64,000 nucleotides of DNA from Methylococcales bacterium (GTDB taxonomy: Bacteria; Pseudomonadota; Gammaproteobacteria; Methylococcales; Methylomonadaceae): contig JAQTUW010000003.1 of NCBI GenBank assembly GCA_028707085.1, forward strand, positions 62,001 to 126,000, written 5' to 3'. Each line of letters begins with the position of its first letter. Position 1 is the stretch's first letter. The notes under the pieces were generated by a model. That model saw only the letters and a list, made by a program, of their open reading frames with translations. It was not told where the DNA came from and did not search any database. Shown in pieces: positions 34,881 through 43,460 of the stretch. Made by a program: the position numbers and the translations under genes.

Positions 34881-36641
34881 ATGAAACACAAACTCGAACA
34901 CCTTTTACAACACGCTGTTGAAGTCCTTAAAGCGCAAGGTGTTCTCGATCGCGAACTCAATCCTCAGATTAACGTGGAACGCGCCCGCGACACCCAGCAC
35001 GGCGACTTCGCCAGCAATCTGGCCATGCTGCTGGCAAAACCGGCCGGACTCAATCCCAGGCTGCTGGCGGAAAAAATTCTCGCCACCCTACCGGAAGATA
35101 GCCTGCTCGACAGGGTCGAAATCGCCGGCCCCGGTTTCATCAATTTTTTCATCAATCCCGACAGCCAGTTTCAGATAGTCCGGCAGATACACCAGCAGGG
35201 CCCGGCGTTCGGGCGCAGCAGCATAGGCGCAGGAAAAAAAGTGCAGGTGGAGTTCGTGTCAGCCAATCCCACCGGGCCGCTGCATGTCGGCCATGGCCGC
35301 GGCGCGGCCTATGGCTCGGCGGTGGCTGATCTGCTGGAAGCCGTGGGCTTCGCGGTGGATCGCGAATATTATGTCAACGACGCTGGCCGGCAGATGGACA
35401 TCCTGGCCACCAGTATCTGGCTGCGCTATCTGGAAGAATGCGGAGAAGTTTTTCCGTTTCCCAGTAACGGTTACCGCGGCGAATATGTACGTAAAATAGC
35501 ATTCGACCTGCATCAAAAAGCCGGTTCGATCTATCTTAAGGCGGCGACCCAGGCGTTCGACGGCATTCCGGACGATGAACCACAAGGCGGCGACAAGGAA
35601 ATACATATCGACGCACTAATCGAGCGCGCCAAAAGCCTGCTGGGCCCTGCGGCATACCGCGCGGTTTTTCAGGCCGGCCTGGATGATATTCTGGCCGATA
35701 TTCGCGACGATCTGCAGGAATTCGGCGTCAGTTACCAGCAATGGTTTTCCGAACGGCAATTAATGGACGACGGCTCGGTGGAGAGGGCTCTGCAGCGTCT
35801 GGAGGCGGGTGGCTATCTGTACAGGCAGAAAGGCGCGCTGTGGTTCGCTTCTAGCCGGCTGGGCGACGAAAAGGACAGGGTGGTGGTGCGCGATAACGGC
35901 CAGCACACCTATTTTGCCTCCGATATCGCCTATCACATGAACAAGCTGGATCGCGGTTATGATCAGATTATCAACATCTGGGGCGCCGACCATCACGGCT
36001 ATATCCCGCGCGTCAAGGCCGCCATGCAGGCCCTGGGCGCCGACGAATCCAGGCTCAAGGTGCTGCTGGTGCAATTCGCGGTACTTTATCGCGGCGAGGA
36101 AAAAGTGCAAATGTCCACCCGTTCCGGCGAGTTCGTTACCCTGAGGCAGTTGCGTAACGAAGTCGGCGCCGACCCCTGCCGATTTTTCTATGTGATGCGC
36201 AAATCGGAACAGCACATGGATTTCGATTTGAAACTGGCAACCTCCCGCAGCAACGAAAATCCGGTTTTTTACGTGCAGTACGCCTATGCTCGGGTTTGCA
36301 GCGTATTGCGGCAACTGGATGAAAAAAATCGGCCGCGCGACTTGCAGACCGGCATGGACAATCTGCATCTTTTGACCGAAGAGCAGGAAACCCAGATACT
36401 GACCACGCTGTCCAGATATCCGGAAATTCTGCAGCGCGCCGCCTTGCAGCATGAGCCACACCAACTGATCCATTATTTACGCGATCTGGCCAACCAGTTT
36501 CATAGCTATTACAACGCCCACCAGTTTCTGGTGGAAGACGACCGGCTGTGCAATGCCCGGCTGAATCTGATTTGCGCTGTCAAACAGGTGCTGGGTAACG
36601 CATTGACGCTGTTAAAAATCAATACGCCTGAAACGATGTAA
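34881..36641 (+). CDS. argS: Arginine-tRNA ligase
   Basis: ArgRS charges tRNA-Arg with arginine and needs tRNA for amino-acid activation. The 586-residue class I enzyme has an N-terminal additional domain. The HIGH-type motif is HVGHGRG in [19 protein letters not shown]. The KMSKS region appears as [10 protein letters not shown], as in many bacterial ArgRS. A C-terminal anticodon-binding DALR domain ends the protein. The ATG at 34881 follows an AT-rich region of 175 bp that probably holds the promoter. The stop overlaps the next gene (TAATG). Confidence 0.97.
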   Translation: MKHKLEHLLQHAVEVLKAQGVLDRELNPQINVERARDTQHGDFASNLAMLLAKPAGLNPRLLAEKILATLPEDSLLDRVEIAGPGFINFFINPDSQFQIVRQIHQQGPAFGRSSIGAGKKVQVEFVSANPTGPLHVGHGRGAAYGSAVADLLEAVGFAVDREYYVNDAGRQMDILATSIWLRYLEECGEVFPFPSNGYRGEYVRKIAFDLHQKAGSIYLKAATQAFDGIPDDEPQGGDKEIHIDALIERAKSLLGPAAYRAVFQAGLDDILADIRDDLQEFGVSYQQWFSERQLMDDGSVERALQRLEAGGYLYRQKGALWFASSRLGDEKDRVVVRDNGQHTYFASDIAYHMNKLDRGYDQIINIWGADHHGYIPRVKAAMQALGADESRLKVLLVQFAVLYRGEEKVQMSTRSGEFVTLRQLRNEVGADPCRFFYVMRKSEQHMDFDLKLATSRSNENPVFYVQYAYARVCSVLRQLDEKNRPRDLQTGMDNLHLLTEEQETQILTTLSRYPEILQRAALQHEPHQLIHYLRDLANQFHSYYNAHQFLVEDDRLCNARLNLICAVKQVLGNALTLLKINTPETM

Positions 36642-37276
36642 TGCCCAGAGACTATAAACATCGCGTCCAGAGCGCAGCCTATAAAAACCGGAAAAAATCC
36701 AAAAATTCGCCAAATATGGTTTGGCGCTGGTTGCTGGTGGCCGTGCTGATTGCGGCATTCATCGTATTTTTGAACATGATCAGCAATATGGCGCAGGAAC
36801 TGATATCCGGCAAGCCCGAAACCGGCAGCCCGCAAGCCGAAAACAGAGCGGTACAGAGCGTGCCGATAAAAGCCCCGGCGGCGGAAACGGAAAGAAAAGC
36901 GGAGCAGGCGGCGGCCCAGCCAGCCCAGCCCGAAGAACCGCGCTATGATTTCTACACCATCCTGCCGCAGGCGGAAGTAGTGGTGCCGGATTACGAAATC
37001 AAGACCAGGGTGCGGGAAGAACTGGTCGGAAAAACCAAAGCCGCCAAATATGTCATGCAGGCCGGATCGTTCCGCGAAGCATCCGAGGCCGACCGCCAAA
37101 AAGCCAAGCTGGCGTTGCTGGGGATAGAAGCGCGAGTTGAAAAGGCCAAGGTCAGTAATGTTATCTGGCATCGGGTCAAAATCGGCCCTTACGAAAATCC
37201 TTCCAGCGTCACCACCATCAAGGAACTGTTACAGAAGAACGGCTTTGCCGTTATCGTCACCGAAGGCGGAAAATAG
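36641..37276 (+). CDS. SPOR domain-containing protein (FtsN-like)
   Basis: The 211-residue protein has a basic cytoplasmic tail, one membrane helix (WRWLLVAVLIAAFIVFLNMI, about residues 28-47) and an Ala/Pro/Glu-rich linker. A C-terminal SPOR domain follows (YVMQAGSFREASEADRQKAKL to the end) that binds denuded septal glycan strands. This layout and the argS neighbour match FtsN-type division proteins of pseudomonads and relatives. Whether it is the essential FtsN cannot be shown here. Confidence 0.85.
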   Translation: MPRDYKHRVQSAAYKNRKKSKNSPNMVWRWLLVAVLIAAFIVFLNMISNMAQELISGKPETGSPQAENRAVQSVPIKAPAAETERKAEQAAAQPAQPEEPRYDFYTILPQAEVVVPDYEIKTRVREELVGKTKAAKYVMQAGSFREASEADRQKAKLALLGIEARVEKAKVSNVIWHRVKIGPYENPSSVTTIKELLQKNGFAVIVTEGGK

Positions 37277-37292
37277 GTTTTTCGAGCTTCCC

Positions 37293-37985
37293 TCAAGTCT
37301 TGCAGCGCGGTAGGAACTCCGTTTCGCTGCCGCCGCGAACGCCGAACACCACGATAGTTTTGCCGTGCGCCGTTATCACCCCCTTGTCTTCCAGATCCTT
37401 CAGAACCCGGCCGGCCATTTCTCTTGAACAGCCGACTATGCGTCCTATTTCCTGACGGGTGATGTGCAACTGCATGCCGTCCGGATGGGTCATGGCATCC
37501 GGCTGTCTGGCCAGATCCAGCAAGGTGCGGGCCACGCGACCGGTTACATCCATAAAAGCCAGATCCCTGGATTTGCGGTTGGTGGCCAGCAGTCTGGAGG
37601 CAAGCTGCCCGCCGAGTACGGTCAATATTTCCACGGCGTACTCCCGTAGATCCCCATCCAGCAGCAGCATGAATTGCTCGTAACTGATTTCCGCCAGTTC
37701 GCAGCGGGTTCGGGTTTTGACCGAAGCGCTTCTGGCCTCGGTCACCTTAAAAATGCCGATTTCACCAACAAAATCATATTTGTTCAAATAGGACAGAATC
37801 AATTCCCGGCCCTCTTCATCAATAATGCTGACGCTGACCGAACCATCGACCACAAATAGCAGTTTATCCTTGTTGTCATCCGGGTGGATGATGGTTATTT
37901 TCGCCGGATATTTACGAAACTGGCAGTGCTGTAAAAAAGCCTCGAGCGCGATTGTGGAAATTTTATTTGTTTTTGCAAAGCTCAT
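37293..37985 (-). CDS. crp: cAMP receptor-type transcription factor (Crp/Vfr)
   Basis: Crp/Vfr is a global regulator activated by cAMP. The 230-residue product has the cyclic-nucleotide-binding fold with GEIGIF and the Arg-Ser of ARSASVKTRTRCELAEI. A C-terminal winged helix follows with ITRQEIGRIVGCSREMAGRVLKDLE, nearly identical to E. coli CRP. The ATG at 37985 gives MSFAKTNKIS; a longer frame to 38045 is not supported. It is divergent from the OsmC-type gene, as in E. coli (crp-yhfA) and P. aeruginosa. Confidence 0.92.
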   Translation of the reverse strand: MSFAKTNKISTIALEAFLQHCQFRKYPAKITIIHPDDNKDKLLFVVDGSVSVSIIDEEGRELILSYLNKYDFVGEIGIFKVTEARSASVKTRTRCELAEISYEQFMLLLDGDLREYAVEILTVLGGQLASRLLATNRKSRDLAFMDVTGRVARTLLDLARQPDAMTHPDGMQLHITRQEIGRIVGCSREMAGRVLKDLEDKGVITAHGKTIVVFGVRGGSETEFLPRCKT

Positions 37986-38116
37986 AAGGGAGAAAAAATA
38001 GGATTGACCGAACTGTACCCTAACCAAACTTGCCGGGCTTTGCAAAAAAAATTAAATGTAATTGATGTCGGCATTGTAAAATTCGCCCTAATAGCTAATT
38101 TCGCGGGTTTTTTACA

Positions 38117-38536
38117 ATGCAGGCAACAATTAAATGGATCGACGGCAGGATGTTTATTGGCGAATCCGGTAGCGGGCACGCCGTGGTGATGGATGGCCCG
38201 CCCGATCATGGCGGACGCAATATCGGCATCCGGCCCATGGAGATGATGCTCCTGGGTCTGGGCGGCTGTTCCTCTTTCGATGTGATCGATATTCTGGAAA
38301 AGGGCCGCCACCAGATAACGGACTGCGTCACAGAGCTGACCGCGGAAAGAGTCGATGCGATTCCCAGCGTTTTCAGCAAAATACATTTACATTTCCGGGT
38401 AATGGGTAAAAGTTTGCCCGCGTCGGCAGTGGAACGGGCAGTCAGGCTATCAGCCGAGAAATATTGTTCCGCCTCCATCATGCTCGGCAAGGCCGGAGTG
38501 GAAATTAGCCATGATTTTGAAGTTTTAGAGGGTTAA
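38117..38536 (+). CDS. OsmC family protein (YhfA-like)
   Basis: This is a 139-residue member of the OsmC/Ohr superfamily, thiol-dependent proteins related to organic peroxide reduction. The conserved [19 protein letters not shown] and the Cys in [13 protein letters not shown] are visible, with the second Cys in [16 protein letters not shown]. It lies between crp (divergent) and speD (4 bp downstream), the same order as around Vfr in P. aeruginosa. The physiological substrate is unknown. Confidence 0.9.
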   Translation: MQATIKWIDGRMFIGESGSGHAVVMDGPPDHGGRNIGIRPMEMMLLGLGGCSSFDVIDILEKGRHQITDCVTELTAERVDAIPSVFSKIHLHFRVMGKSLPASAVERAVRLSAEKYCSASIMLGKAGVEISHDFEVLEG

Positions 38537-38540
38537 GCGT

Positions 38541-39320
38541 TTGAGTAAGTTACAACTACATGGGTTTAACAACCTGACGAAATCGTTAAGTTTCAATATT
38601 TATGACGTTTGTTATGCGCCTAAGGAACAGGAAAAAGCCTATATCGAATATATCGATGAAGCCTATAACGCCAAACGACTGACCCAGATCCTGAAAGATG
38701 TGGCCAATATTATCGGCGCCCAGATTCTGAATATCGCCCATCAGGATTACGATCCACAGGGAGCCAGCGTCACCATGCTGATTTCCGAAGGCGCTGTGAT
38801 TCCGGCCGGCATGAATTCGGAATCGCCCGGCCCCTTGCCGGACACCATACTGGCGCATCTGGATAAAAGCCATATCACGGTTCATACCTATCCCGAAAGC
38901 CACCCTGATACCGATATTTGCACCTTTCGCGCCGATATAGACGTTTCAACCTGCGGACAGATTTCGCCGCTGAAAGCCCTGAATTATCTGATCCACAGCT
39001 TTGAATCGGATATCGTGATCATGGACTACCGGGTGCGGGGCTTCACCCGCGACGTATCCGGCCAGAAAATTTATATCGACCACAAGATCAATTCCATCCA
39101 GAACTATATTGCGGAAAGCACCAAAGAGCTTTACCAGATGATAGACGTGAATGTCTATCAGGAAAATATTTTTCACACCAAGATGCGGCTGAAGGAAACG
39201 GAACTGGAAAATTACCTGTTCGAAAAGGAAAGCAATTTTACGGAAGAAGAGAAAGAGGAGATTCAGGAGCAACTGCACGACGAAATGGCTGAAATTTTCT
39301 ACGGCAGAAACTTTACCTGA
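38541..39320 (+). CDS. speD: S-adenosylmethionine decarboxylase proenzyme SpeD
   Basis: SpeD makes decarboxylated SAM, the aminopropyl donor for spermidine synthase (speE, at 55569 in this window). The 259-residue proenzyme belongs to the large gammaproteobacterial class. Self-cleavage is expected before Ser110 in [13 protein letters not shown], which becomes the pyruvoyl group. The start is TTG at 38541 after GAGGG. It is followed directly by an 11-base C run. Confidence 0.96.
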   Translation: MSKLQLHGFNNLTKSLSFNIYDVCYAPKEQEKAYIEYIDEAYNAKRLTQILKDVANIIGAQILNIAHQDYDPQGASVTMLISEGAVIPAGMNSESPGPLPDTILAHLDKSHITVHTYPESHPDTDICTFRADIDVSTCGQISPLKALNYLIHSFESDIVIMDYRVRGFTRDVSGQKIYIDHKINSIQNYIAESTKELYQMIDVNVYQENIFHTKMRLKETELENYLFEKESNFTEEEKEEIQEQLHDEMAEIFYGRNFT

Positions 39321-39353
39321 CCCCCCCCCCCTGGTTTTCATTTCTGCTTTTCT

Positions 39354-39380
39354 CCGCAGGGCGGCTTAAACGCCCTGCGG
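39354..39380 (+). terminator. Hairpin after speD
   Basis: CCGCAGGGCG and CGCCCTGCGG form a perfect 10-bp stem with a seven-base loop (39354-39380). It is probably the end of the osmC-speD transcript, although no T-run follows. Confidence 0.6.
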
Positions 39381-39466
39381 ATTCCACCCGCGCCCCCTTC
39401 CTCCCCTGTTTTTTCTGATCGGCGCTCTCTGTCCGGCGTTTGCCGGTCTGGCGGCCAACTTGAAAA

Positions 39467-39524
39467 TAGGTGAAATCACCTAAAAAATGCCAGAAATCCG
39501 GAAAAACTGTGTTAAATAACATAG
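39467..39524 (+). promoter_or_regulatory. Two palindromes upstream of a sigma-54 promoter (candidate enhancer sites)
   Basis: TAGGTGAAATCACCTA at 39467-39482 has perfect 7-bp arms. CTGTGTTAAATAACATAG at 39507-39524 is palindromic apart from one position. Their centres lie about 137 and 96 bp before the predicted start near 39611, where enhancer-binding proteins usually act. The activator is unknown. Confidence 0.5.
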
Positions 39525-39566
39525 ATTTTTAAATTACTTCAAAACACTTTTAAAAATTAACATAAT

Positions 39567-39579
39567 TATCAATTGCTTA
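39567..39579 (+). promoter_or_regulatory. IHF-type site
   Basis: TATCAATTGCTTA fits the IHF consensus WATCAANNNNTTR at every defined position and lies between the upstream palindromes and the sigma-54 promoter, where IHF bending is usual. Confidence 0.55.
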
Positions 39580-39585
39580 ATGAAA

Positions 39586-39601
39586 TGGCACGCCATTTGC
39601 T
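39586..39601 (+). promoter_or_regulatory. Sigma-54 (RpoN) promoter
   Basis: TGGCACGCCATTTGCT matches the -24/-12 consensus TGGCACG-N4-TTGCW in full. GG at 39587-39588 and GC at 39599-39600 have the required 10-bp spacing. Transcription would start near 39611. The next supported CDS begins 342 bases later. Confidence 0.8.
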
Positions 39602-39611
39602 TTAGTATAAT

Positions 39612-39840
39612 CGGTGTCAGGGATGTTAAAGTTCTCTCCCCCGCGAACACGGAAACAACAGCGATGCCAGGGATAATCTGGGTAAAGGCGCGGGAAAGCG
39701 CATTTACCCAGACAGGGATGATTCCCGCATTTGGCTTTTGTTCGGCTTTCATACTCCAGTCAGTGTAATCAAACTCCGCCGCAATGGCTGTAGCCCCGCC
39801 GCAACCGGAAATTTCACCCCGTCCGCAATAAACCTCCAGA
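39612..39840 (+). ncRNA. Candidate sigma-54-dependent RNA or structured leader with CAGGGAT motifs
   Basis: No ORF is supported here. The predicted transcript contains CAGGGATG (39618), CAGGGATA (39668) and CAGGGATG (39713), resembling the CANGGANG consensus of CsrA/RsmA binding. A long hairpin (TCTGGGTAAA/TTTACCCAGA, about 39677-39713) has an inner GCGC stem with GGGAAA in its loop. It may be a Csr-type sponge RNA, a regulated leader for the downstream lipoprotein gene, or a dispersed repeat. No clear end was found; the right limit is approximate. Confidence 0.35.
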
Positions 39841-39952
39841 CACCGCCGATAGTCGTGGCATAATAAGCAGGTTAGTCGGAAATCTTTCGATTACCTTGAC
39901 TACATGACTACTTTTAGCGGTTAATAGCCGCTATTTCAATACGGAGATTTTT

Positions 39953-40531
39953 ATGTTCAAAAAGCAGTTGCTCGTTCTAGCTGTAATACTGATCATGCTC
40001 AGCGGCTGTAGCCGGTTTTTTTACCGTCAGGCTGAAACGGAAGATGGCAATCTGGTTGAATTGAGTTACAACGGCGTCAGCCAGTTATTGCTCAACCTGC
40101 GGCAGCCGCTGCCTAAAGGCAGTGTTGTCGTCATTAACTCCCTGATTAATGTTGACGATCTCGGACAGACACTGGCTTTCGGGCGCATCGTTTCGGATCA
40201 GCTCACCTCAGCCTTTCAACACGAAGGCTATATAGTAACCGGCATGGATTTGCCGATCGAAATGTTTGTTAAAAACGATGCCGGCATTCTGCAAATTCCT
40301 GAAAAAACGCTGGCCGCTTTAAACAATATAGACGCCAAGGCTGTGATCATCGGTTCCTATGCGCCTGGCCGCAACACGATTTATGTTTCCCTGCGCGTGG
40401 TCGATATCGCCAGCCAGACCGTTATTTCATCGACGGATTATGGGGTGCCCATGGGGCCGGACGCCAAAGCAATGACCTTGCCGCCATTGCCTGTCACCCC
40501 ACCGCCACCGCCACCGCCGCCAAAACCGTAA
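39953..40531 (+). CDS. FlgO-domain lipoprotein
   Basis: The 192-residue product has a lipoprotein signal peptide with the lipobox LSGC (Cys about residue 19). A FlgO-type domain follows (GSVVVINSLINVDDLGQTLAFGRIVSDQLTSAF), and the tail is an unusual run of prolines before the final KP. FlgO proteins are outer-membrane proteins tied to flagella in Vibrio; many homologues have unknown roles. ACGGAG precedes the ATG. A TAGCGG/CCGCTA hairpin lies just upstream. The distant sigma-54 promoter could drive it. Confidence 0.8.
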   Translation: MFKKQLLVLAVILIMLSGCSRFFYRQAETEDGNLVELSYNGVSQLLLNLRQPLPKGSVVVINSLINVDDLGQTLAFGRIVSDQLTSAFQHEGYIVTGMDLPIEMFVKNDAGILQIPEKTLAALNNIDAKAVIIGSYAPGRNTIYVSLRVVDIASQTVISSTDYGVPMGPDAKAMTLPPLPVTPPPPPPPPKP

Positions 40532-40560
40532 TCCGGAAAAGCCTGACCCGTCCAAGCCTT

Positions 40561-40583
40561 CCCGCCGAACAAACGGCGGGATT
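40561..40583. terminator. Hairpin between convergent FlgO-domain and beta-helix genes
   Basis: CCCGCCG (40561-40567) pairs with CGGCGGG (40574-40580) around AACAAA, followed by ATTT. It is placed to terminate both convergent genes. Confidence 0.6.
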
Positions 40584-40622
40584 TGGCTGCGCCTCTAACC
40601 GTAACAGCGCTGGCGTGCGGCT

Positions 40623-42014
40623 TTAGCGCAGGCAGTCGGCGGGTAGCGGTAAGGGTTTATGTTCGATTCTATTGGTCAGCCGGCAATTCGAACGGTAAAA
40701 ATCAATGGCTCCCATCACATTCTGTCCGGCAGAACGCGGCGTTCCCCAAAAATCGTCTTTCGAACTGGAAGACGGCCCGTTATCCAGCCAGAAGTTCCCG
40801 CATTTTTCCCGATCCGGACTGACATCGTAGCCATTCAGGCCAGGAAAACATTGCAGGGTCTTATCCCGGCCAAGGCCCAAGCCGCTGTCTTCCAGTTTGC
40901 CGATAACATACCCGATCATGTTTTGGGCTTTTTCGGTCACCGCCTTGCCGAACGGACTGGAAAGCTTGCCGCCGAATTCCGCCAGGGCGGATTGCAGTTT
41001 AGCGTTTATCGAGGGCAGCCAAATCCCGCTACTGCTGCCAAAAACCTTATTTTTCCGCACCTCGATTTTGCCGCCGTCGCGGGCGCGAATCCCGCCGGTC
41101 AGAATATTGTCATTGATTAGCGCGCTGCTGCCGGCAAAACGGACATCAATACCGGCCGTCATCAGCAGGCTGTTATTTTCAATCACGGTATCCTTGGCTT
41201 TGTTGAGGTAAATGCCGACATCCGAACAGTTCAGAACAATATTATTGCGCATTTGCCCGCCGCTATGCTCGGTACTGCAATCCTGTTGTTCGCAAAACGG
41301 CTGTCCGGTGCCGCCGCCGCCGAACGACATGCCGATCCGGATACCGCCCTGGGTGTTTCTGGCGCAAACGATCAGATTATCCTCAATGACGCCCTGGCTG
41401 GAATTGCCTTTCAGAAACACGCCGTAACTGGTCTGGTTGCCATTCAGTTTGGCAAAGTCGGCAATATAGTTTCCCCTGATCGTCCAGTTGCGGCCGCCGA
41501 CTATGTCAATAGTGGTAACCGGCAAATCGGTTTGCCGGGATCCGGTGTTGAAAATATCGTTATTCTCAATCAGACCGTCATCGGGAAATTGATTGTCCTG
41601 GCCATTAACCTTGATTTGGGCGTTGAAGTCGATCAGAGTATTATTTTTAATCACCACATGATCTGCGTCGCCGGCGATATGAAATGCATGATCGGAATGC
41701 GGCTGGCCCTGAAATGTCAGGCCTTTGACTATCCAGTAAGGATGGACAATGGAAATTGCTTCGACGCCGGTGGCGTTGATGACAGCCGTGCCCGGCACGG
41801 CCGCTTCCAGGCTGATCGGCTGTGCGGCGGTTCCGCCCTGCACGGTTTTCAGCTTGACTATAGCATATACGCCTTCCGCCAGGATGATCCGGTCGCCGGG
41901 CCCGGCCTGACGGAAGGCGGCTTCGAGTTCCTGTACCGATGCGACGGCAATATCCTGGGCGTACAGATTTTCAATTCCGCCAGTCAAACACAACACAAAT
42001 AAAAGCTTACGCAT
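40623..42014 (-). CDS. Secreted right-handed parallel beta-helix protein (pectate-lyase-like fold)
   Basis: The 463-residue product begins with a Sec signal peptide (MRKLLFVLCLTGGIENLYAQ). The start of a parallel beta-helix follows: QELEAAFRQAGPGDRIILAEGVY, then repeated strand-turn units such as VVIKNNTLIDF, LIENNDIFN and VIENNSLLMTA. This fold is common in polysaccharide lyases, including alginate and chondroitin lyases, and in epimerases. No specific catalytic signature is recognised. It lies 112 bp after ald on the same strand. The open frame to 42170 is an unlikely extension. Confidence 0.75.
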   Translation of the reverse strand: MRKLLFVLCLTGGIENLYAQDIAVASVQELEAAFRQAGPGDRIILAEGVYAIVKLKTVQGGTAAQPISLEAAVPGTAVINATGVEAISIVHPYWIVKGLTFQGQPHSDHAFHIAGDADHVVIKNNTLIDFNAQIKVNGQDNQFPDDGLIENNDIFNTGSRQTDLPVTTIDIVGGRNWTIRGNYIADFAKLNGNQTSYGVFLKGNSSQGVIEDNLIVCARNTQGGIRIGMSFGGGGTGQPFCEQQDCSTEHSGGQMRNNIVLNCSDVGIYLNKAKDTVIENNSLLMTAGIDVRFAGSSALINDNILTGGIRARDGGKIEVRKNKVFGSSSGIWLPSINAKLQSALAEFGGKLSSPFGKAVTEKAQNMIGYVIGKLEDSGLGLGRDKTLQCFPGLNGYDVSPDREKCGNFWLDNGPSSSSKDDFWGTPRSAGQNVMGAIDFYRSNCRLTNRIEHKPLPLPADCLR

Positions 42015-42126
42015 AAGGTTAACCGGTTGAATGGAGAATTGGCTTCCGCCATCGGGGCGGACAGGCGCGTAGCCCGTATGGCGGCAACGCGGAATACGGG
42101 AAAGGCTTTCAGGCAGTCGGTATCCC

Positions 42127-43239
42127 TTAATCGATAGTCTGCCAGTCCCGGTATTTATCCGCCAGATCAAATGCCTCTGCGACCGGCCGGTAAGTGATAT
42201 AGCCCTGATGGGTATTCAGCGCCTTGCCAAAACCGGGGTCGGTTTTTAAGGCCGACAAGCCATGATCCGCCAGTTTTAGCACATAAGGCAGCGTCGCATC
42301 GGTCAGGGCCAGGGTCGAGGTTCGCGGGTACGCGCCCGGCATATTGCTCACGCAATAATGGATCACCCCATGCTGCAAATACACCGGATCATCGTGGGTG
42401 GTGGCGTGCGCCGTTTCAATGCAGCCGCCCTGATCAATGCTGACGTCAACCGCCACCGAACCCGGCAGCATGGTTTTGATCATGTTTTCGGTAACCAGAT
42501 GCTCGGCGCGCGCGCCATGCACCAGCACTGCGCCGACCAGCAGATCGGTGTCCGGCAGTTGCGCGGCGATGGTCTCCGGTGAGGACTGAATAAACTCGAT
42601 ATCCGCGGAAATTTCACGATGCAGACGGTCGGCATTCTCCGGAAACAGTCCGGCCACCGTGACATTGGCGCCCAGGCCGATCGCGGTTCTGGCGGCATGC
42701 GAACCGACCACGCCATCGCCGACAATCAGCACCTTGCCGTATTTTTTGCCCAGTACCGAACCCAGCATGACACCCTTGCCGCCATGATGGGCGGCAAGAA
42801 AATGGCAGCCCATCTGCACCGCCATATTGCCCGCCACCGCGCTCATGGGCGCCAGCAAGGGCAGCCTGCCGTTGCCGTCTTCCAGGGTTTCATAAGCGAC
42901 GGCGCTGGTTTTGCCCGCCAGCAGGGCGGCGGTCAGCTCCCAGGGAACACCGGCCAGATGAAAATAGGTAAATACGATCTGTTGTTTTAAAAACCGGAAT
43001 TCGCTGGCGACCGGCTCCTTGACTTTCACGACCAGTTCCTGATCCCAGGCTTCCGCGGTGGAAACGATGCCGGCGGCGCCTGCCTGCCGATAGGCCTCGT
43101 CGCCAAAACCGGAGCCCGTTCCCGCGCCCTGTTCCACATAAACCTGATGGCCGTTTGCCGCGAGCGCCGCAACGCCGGCAGGCGTCAGACCGACGCGGTT
43201 TTCTTTGGTTTTAATTTCCTTGATCAAGCCAATTTTCAT
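42127..43239 (-). CDS. ald: Alanine dehydrogenase
   Basis: Ald reversibly deaminates L-alanine to pyruvate and ammonium with NAD+, and can assimilate ammonium. The 370-residue product starts MKIGLIKEIKTKENRVGLTP, with the pyruvate-binding Arg. It contains VKVKEP, TYFHLA and the Rossmann segment VLIVGDGVVGSHAARTAIGLGA. The catalytic His lies near TYFHLAG, and SIDQGGCIETA and YCVSNMPGAYPRTST are also seen. The ATG at 43239 follows GGAGCG; the frame to 43359 is an unsupported extension. Confidence 0.96.
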   Translation of the reverse strand: MKIGLIKEIKTKENRVGLTPAGVAALAANGHQVYVEQGAGTGSGFGDEAYRQAGAAGIVSTAEAWDQELVVKVKEPVASEFRFLKQQIVFTYFHLAGVPWELTAALLAGKTSAVAYETLEDGNGRLPLLAPMSAVAGNMAVQMGCHFLAAHHGGKGVMLGSVLGKKYGKVLIVGDGVVGSHAARTAIGLGANVTVAGLFPENADRLHREISADIEFIQSSPETIAAQLPDTDLLVGAVLVHGARAEHLVTENMIKTMLPGSVAVDVSIDQGGCIETAHATTHDDPVYLQHGVIHYCVSNMPGAYPRTSTLALTDATLPYVLKLADHGLSALKTDPGFGKALNTHQGYITYRPVAEAFDLADKYRDWQTID

Positions 43240-43397
43240 CGTGGTACGCTCCGGGGTATGAGTAATATTGAAGTATACTGCGTATTTCAATGAAATCCAC
43301 CGCTGACTCCAATCGCAAAGGCACTCTATATCCAACTTATTGAAATTTAATAGATCCAATTATTATTTTAGCCCATTAAGACTTTTTCTACGGTTCT

Positions 43398-43414
43398 ATG
43401 ACATAACCTGTCAT
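43398..43414 (+). promoter_or_regulatory. Inverted repeat upstream of the WYL regulator, candidate operator
   Basis: ATGACA-TAACC-TGTCAT (43398-43414) is a perfect 6-bp inverted repeat with a 5-bp spacer, about 47 bp before the WYL gene start. ATGACA with a TGTTAT 18 bp later could be the promoter itself, so a dimeric WYL repressor bound here would block it. Confidence 0.5.
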
Positions 43415-43460
43415 TGCGCCATGTTATTATTAAGCCATATATTTATACGGCCTCTGAGTC

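Noticed and set aside
35760..36473. 237-codon minus-strand frame antisense to argS
   Set aside because: It is a shadow frame inside argS with no family similarity.
39606..39611. TATAAT as a sigma-70 -10 element
   Set aside because: No matching -35 lies 16-18 bp upstream. The overlapping sequence is instead a perfect sigma-54 -24/-12 element.
39534..39768. Short overlapping frames on both strands in the sigma-54 region
   Set aside because: There is no ribosome site and no homology is recognised. The sequence is better explained by promoter and RNA structure.
39612..39840. Cobalamin or other known riboswitch
   Set aside because: Conserved core sequences of the cobalamin, c-di-GMP and Moco classes were looked for by eye and not found.
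42015..42170. N-terminal extension of the beta-helix protein
   Set aside because: The signal peptide begins at 42014. The upstream residues are unlike a secreted protein start and reach into ald.
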